Assembly (NCBI GenBank): GCA_030424825.1
Contig: JAUHWE010000116.1
Coordinates: forward strand, 1 to 10,203
From: Verrucomicrobiia bacterium
Lineage (GTDB): Bacteria > Verrucomicrobiota > Verrucomicrobiia > Opitutales > Opitutaceae
Length of the DNA: 10,203 bases
Direction of reading: 5' to 3'
The position numbers and the translations under genes were made by a program. Each line of letters begins with the position of its first letter. The first letter of the stretch is position 1. Positions 7,341 to 10,203 of this stretch are shown here, one piece after another. The notes under the pieces were generated by a model, which searched no databases, had not been told where the DNA came from, and saw nothing but the letters and a program-made list of their open reading frames with translations.

Positions 7341-7354
7341 TGGGATTGCTTGGT

Positions 7355-10203
7355 CTAGAAGCTGAAGGTTGTGGTGAGGAACACTTCCGTCGGGTTTGGA
7401 TTTCTGAATACCGCTGGACTTCCGTCAGGATTGGTGGCAATCAGTACGTAGTCGTCTTCACCTATCAGATTGCGAACATTGAGTTGAACTTGATAATTTA
7501 CTTTGTCGGTCAGCTTGCCCTTGTAGTTCATCCAAATGTCTCCGGCAAGATCGTCGGATCCGAAGAAGGGCTTATCGACATTCGAGACAAGTTGTCCTTC
7601 GATATTCAATAGTTCGTAACCGGTGGCCACGCTGTCTTGCCAACGAAGGGCCCCGCCAATTCCTGCATTCTTGAGAAAGGAATCATCAGAAAACTGGTAG
7701 GTGGAGAATAGGTTCCAGCGCCATTCCACGAGTTCCTGTACGACCGTATTGTCTTTGGCTCGAGCGCTTACTAAAGGCAGGAGCGCGGATCGTTCGTAGG
7801 TTGATTGGAAGACGAACCCAGTCGTGCTGTCTGGTCGGTCGCGCAGATTGGAGAGACCGGCTGCCTCGATATTGCTGCTTATTTGATTGATGACTTCACC
7901 TAGAGAGACTGCTGTGTTGCTGGTTACCGTTTCTTGTTGGGCAAGATTGAATCCAATTCTCCAATTCTCGATTGGGTTCGCGACGACTTCCATTTCAAAC
8001 CCTTCTGCCGACACGTCTTGAGTCGCGACTCGATTTCCGAAGTCGCCTTGGATCTCCCAGTTGCCGGTCGAGGTATCGAGGCCGATTTGGGCATTGGCCT
8101 GCACTTCAGGAGGAATGGTGCCGAGAATGTCGTTGAGCAACTGATCGTAGGAAGACCATTGTCCTCTCAGGTCGAGTTGACTATCCTGCAGGCCCCCTTC
8201 AGACAGGGGCGAGAGTGCCTTGTCGATGGTGTAGGCTTCGTCGTCGGCGTCCCTAACGATGCCATCGGCAACATCTTGCCATTCGTTTAAGGAGGTTACG
8301 ATGACGCTGGTGGCGCCGTTGTTGGCGGTGCCAACTGAAGCGGCATTTAGAGAGCTAATCGTCTCATACCAATTGGTCCGAATGGACAACTTTCCGTTGA
8401 AGGCATCGAAAGACAGTCCGTATTCTTTGGTTGTTCCTTGGGGGGATCCGATTGTATTTCCATAAGCATTACGACGTAAGCCAGTCGGTTGGAAGTTTTC
8501 CGATTCGCTGTAGTGAGCGCTTAATTTGGTTTCACCAGGAAGCGTAAAGGGGGCGTGTCCGACCACACTCCATGTGAAACTGTCAACATCAGGAATCGGG
8601 TCTTGCATTTCCATGGCTAAGGAATGCGGCTCCGGCCGGTTGCCAGCGCTGTCCTTGGGAAAGGAGTTCGCGTTGACGGAGAAGTTTTCGATACTGTCCG
8701 TACGCCAGCCCACGAGTCCGACGAGGTGGTCCTCGAGGAAATAGCTCTGAACGCTGTACACTTCGGATTGGAACGAATCCAGTCGGCGACTTCCACCATC
8801 AAGAGCCTGCGTTTCGGTTACGGTACCTGTTTCCCAAACATTGTTGGCGTCATCCCAATAGGCAGCGGTGTAGGAGTTCCCTCCGAAGGGAGGAAGAAAT
8901 ACCCCGCGATCTACATGGACATCACCGGGCTTGGTGACACTGCTATCTAGTTGGGAGGGAGCCAAGTACTGCCAAGCAAAAGCTGAATTACAGGGCTGGA
9001 TACAGGTTCTCAATTGATCAACGGGATCACCGACGTAATATCCGCCGACCTCCCGAGTGATCGATTCTATATCCTGGTCGTTGTAGAAGGCGCTGAGCAC
9101 ATGTCGTCCCAGCCATTTTGAAGGATTTTCGTTGTTCGAGAAATCGAGATTGTAGAAAGCGGTTGCTCTAAACGCTTCGCGATTAGTAAAGAAGTGCTGC
9201 TCATCCCCGCGATCGCCTCCGGACTGTCCTCCTAATGCGGCCAACGGTCTTCCGGCATTAGGATTAGCGAGATCCTGAGGGCCTTCTCCGGTACCGGGAT
9301 TCGGTCCTGGATAGTTGAGAAACCCGTTGGGATCGATTGTCAGGGCATTGAATCGTCCATTCGACAATAGGGTGGCGGTTCTCCTTTCGTAGTCCTGCTC
9401 GTCGAGGGCGAGCTCTAGACCAGCGTTGCCATCTAGGAAAGACTGCTCAATGGTAAAGTTGTGCGTGTCGAAATCTTGGTTACGGAAGTTTAGATTTCCG
9501 CTGAAGAGATTGTTCTGGTTGTCCCAGATATTGCGGTCCACGACGGAGGGGATCGTGAATCCGGTCGAATAGGTCTCCCCTTCGAAGGGTTTCACAACAA
9601 AGAGTTCACCGCGGGGGTTGTTTCCGATTGTGTGACCCTGTTCGCCGTTCTTGTATTGAATTCGGCCTTGAACTCCCTGCACGTCGGGAGCTGCGGGGAA
9701 ACCGATCGTAGCGACTCCATCTTCCTGAAAGTAGATGTTCACATCCTGAAAGTAGGGAGGACGAGCCGAACCGTCGACGGTACGCCATGCTCTGGGAAAT
9801 CCCTCCGGTCGGTTGTTGTCCACGATCCACTTTGGCGAGAATGATCCGTCTACCGCCCATGAGACGCTCTCGCCTTGGACCGTAGCCCAATCGACACCGA
9901 CGATGTCCTGGATTTCCGGATTGGGCAGGTTGAACCAATCCTTGATCGCGTCGCCCGGAGGAAGAATGTTGGCGGGGTTCGCACGCATCTCGCCGGTCTC
10001 AAAGTTTCCGCGAAGGGTGGTCCGGCCGAGAAAGTTGGAGTTTTCGTTCTTAAAGAGGACCCCGCTGAACGCGGCGTAGAAGCGATCGTCATCCTCGAAT
10101 GCGGGCTCCTGCTTGTAGTTCATCGACTCCTTCAAGGCTGAAACGCGAATCGCCAGACGGTCTTCGACAAGAACTTTGTTGTAGTCGAATGAGAACCGAT
10201 TGC
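7355..10203 (-). CDS. TonB-dependent outer-membrane receptor, C-terminal part (5' end outside window)
   Basis: The frame is open to the window edge at 10203, so at least 948 residues are seen and the start, signal peptide, TonB box and probably the plug domain lie outside. A TTG at 10133-10135 is internal: the upstream frame reads NRFSFDYNKVLVEDRLAIRV, a normal barrel strand. The visible part is a long 22-strand-type beta-barrel, with alternating aromatic strands such as LRGQWSSYDQLL, NWRIGFNLAQQ and VEWRWNLFSTYQF. The C-terminus is QVQLNVRNLIGEDDYV, an NPDGSPAVF segment and a final TTTFSF, the aromatic beta-signal recognised for outer-membrane insertion. This ending is common in very large receptors of Verrucomicrobiota such as Opitutales. 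Such proteins import oligosaccharides or siderophore-sized ligands using TonB energy. With three sulfatases nearby, a sulfated oligosaccharide is the likely ligand (inference). No SusD-like partner is visible. A CIQPC segment suggests a disulfide-closed surface loop. Confidence 0.9.
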   Translation of the reverse strand, partial: NRFSFDYNKVLVEDRLAIRVSALKESMNYKQEPAFEDDDRFYAAFSGVLFKNENSNFLGRTTLRGNFETGEMRANPANILPPGDAIKDWFNLPNPEIQDIVGVDWATVQGESVSWAVDGSFSPKWIVDNNRPEGFPRAWRTVDGSARPPYFQDVNIYFQEDGVATIGFPAAPDVQGVQGRIQYKNGEQGHTIGNNPRGELFVVKPFEGETYSTGFTIPSVVDRNIWDNQNNLFSGNLNFRNQDFDTHNFTIEQSFLDGNAGLELALDEQDYERRTATLLSNGRFNALTIDPNGFLNYPGPNPGTGEGPQDLANPNAGRPLAALGGQSGGDRGDEQHFFTNREAFRATAFYNLDFSNNENPSKWLGRHVLSAFYNDQDIESITREVGGYYVGDPVDQLRTCIQPCNSAFAWQYLAPSQLDSSVTKPGDVHVDRGVFLPPFGGNSYTAAYWDDANNVWETGTVTETQALDGGSRRLDSFQSEVYSVQSYFLEDHLVGLVGWRTDSIENFSVNANSFPKDSAGNRPEPHSLAMEMQDPIPDVDSFTWSVVGHAPFTLPGETKLSAHYSESENFQPTGLRRNAYGNTIGSPQGTTKEYGLSFDAFNGKLSIRTNWYETISSLNAASVGTANNGATSVIVTSLNEWQDVADGIVRDADDEAYTIDKALSPLSEGGLQDSQLDLRGQWSSYDQLLNDILGTIPPEVQANAQIGLDTSTGNWEIQGDFGNRVATQDVSAEGFEMEVVANPIENWRIGFNLAQQETVTSNTAVSLGEVINQISSNIEAAGLSNLRDRPDSTTGFVFQSTYERSALLPLVSARAKDNTVVQELVEWRWNLFSTYQFSDDSFLKNAGIGGALRWQDSVATGYELLNIEGQLVSNVDKPFFGSDDLAGDIWMNYKGKLTDKVNYQVQLNVRNLIGEDDYVLIATNPDGSPAVFRNPNPTEVFLTTTFSF

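Noticed and set aside
7934..8290. Open frame of 118 codons on the + strand inside the receptor
   Set aside because: It is antisense to a clear beta-barrel coding frame, has no family features and no ribosome site; it is a shadow of that gene. The same applies to the + strand frames at 7205-7612, 8624-8950 and 6470-6877.
10133..10135. TTG as the start of the TonB receptor
   Set aside because: The frame stays open to the window edge and the upstream residues look like normal beta-barrel strands, so the gene is cut by the window rather than truncated.
1..10203. CRISPR array, tRNA, rRNA, transposase or phage genes
   Set aside because: No regularly spaced direct repeats, cloverleaf, rRNA-like stretch or transposase motifs were seen on either strand.

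Overview
The window looks like a polysaccharide-utilisation or sulfate-ester region from a heterotrophic, Gram-negative bacterium of the Planctomycetota-Verrucomicrobiota group. My best guess is a marine or aquatic Verrucomicrobiota of the Opitutia (Puniceicoccales) type. The reasons are several sulfatases close together, a very large TonB-dependent receptor with the C-terminus typical of that group, Tat-exported hydrolases, start codons without clear Shine-Dalgarno sequences, a LacI-type operator palindrome and moderate GC. The assignment rests on protein style and no search was run.

The left arm reads on the + strand. It opens with the C-terminal end of a sulfatase cut by the window edge (1-375). 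A 342-base gap follows, carrying a two-hairpin REP-like palindrome (551-611). Next is a Tat-exported serine hydrolase of the beta-lactamase class C/esterase family (718-1863). A 249-base gap holds a strong LacI/GalR-type operator palindrome (1957-1970, inside a longer imperfect inverted repeat at 1946-1981). Then come a Sec-exported sulfatase (2113-3507) and a Tat-exported protein (3607-5736). That last protein joins an alpha/alpha-toroid of the prenyltransferase/squalene-oxidase-repeat type to a C-terminal half that looks like a degenerate PHP fold.

The right arm reads on the - strand and converges on the left arm at about 5736-5787. It holds the C-terminal ~948 residues of a TonB-dependent outer-membrane receptor (starts beyond 10203, ends 7355). 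A perfect 10-bp hairpin follows 15 bases after its stop. Then comes a third sulfatase of the SDEH/CxPAR kind with no signal peptide (7223-5787).

A working model (inference): the receptor brings a sulfated oligomer or small sulfate ester across the outer membrane. The exported sulfatases, the serine hydrolase and the toroid protein act on it in the periplasm, and the cytoplasmic sulfatase removes sulfate from the imported small product. No recognised glycoside hydrolase or classical polysaccharide lyase is present, so the backbone-cleaving enzyme is either outside the window or is the unassigned toroid protein. That protein is the most interesting gene here. No tRNA, rRNA, CRISPR array, transposase or phage gene was seen.
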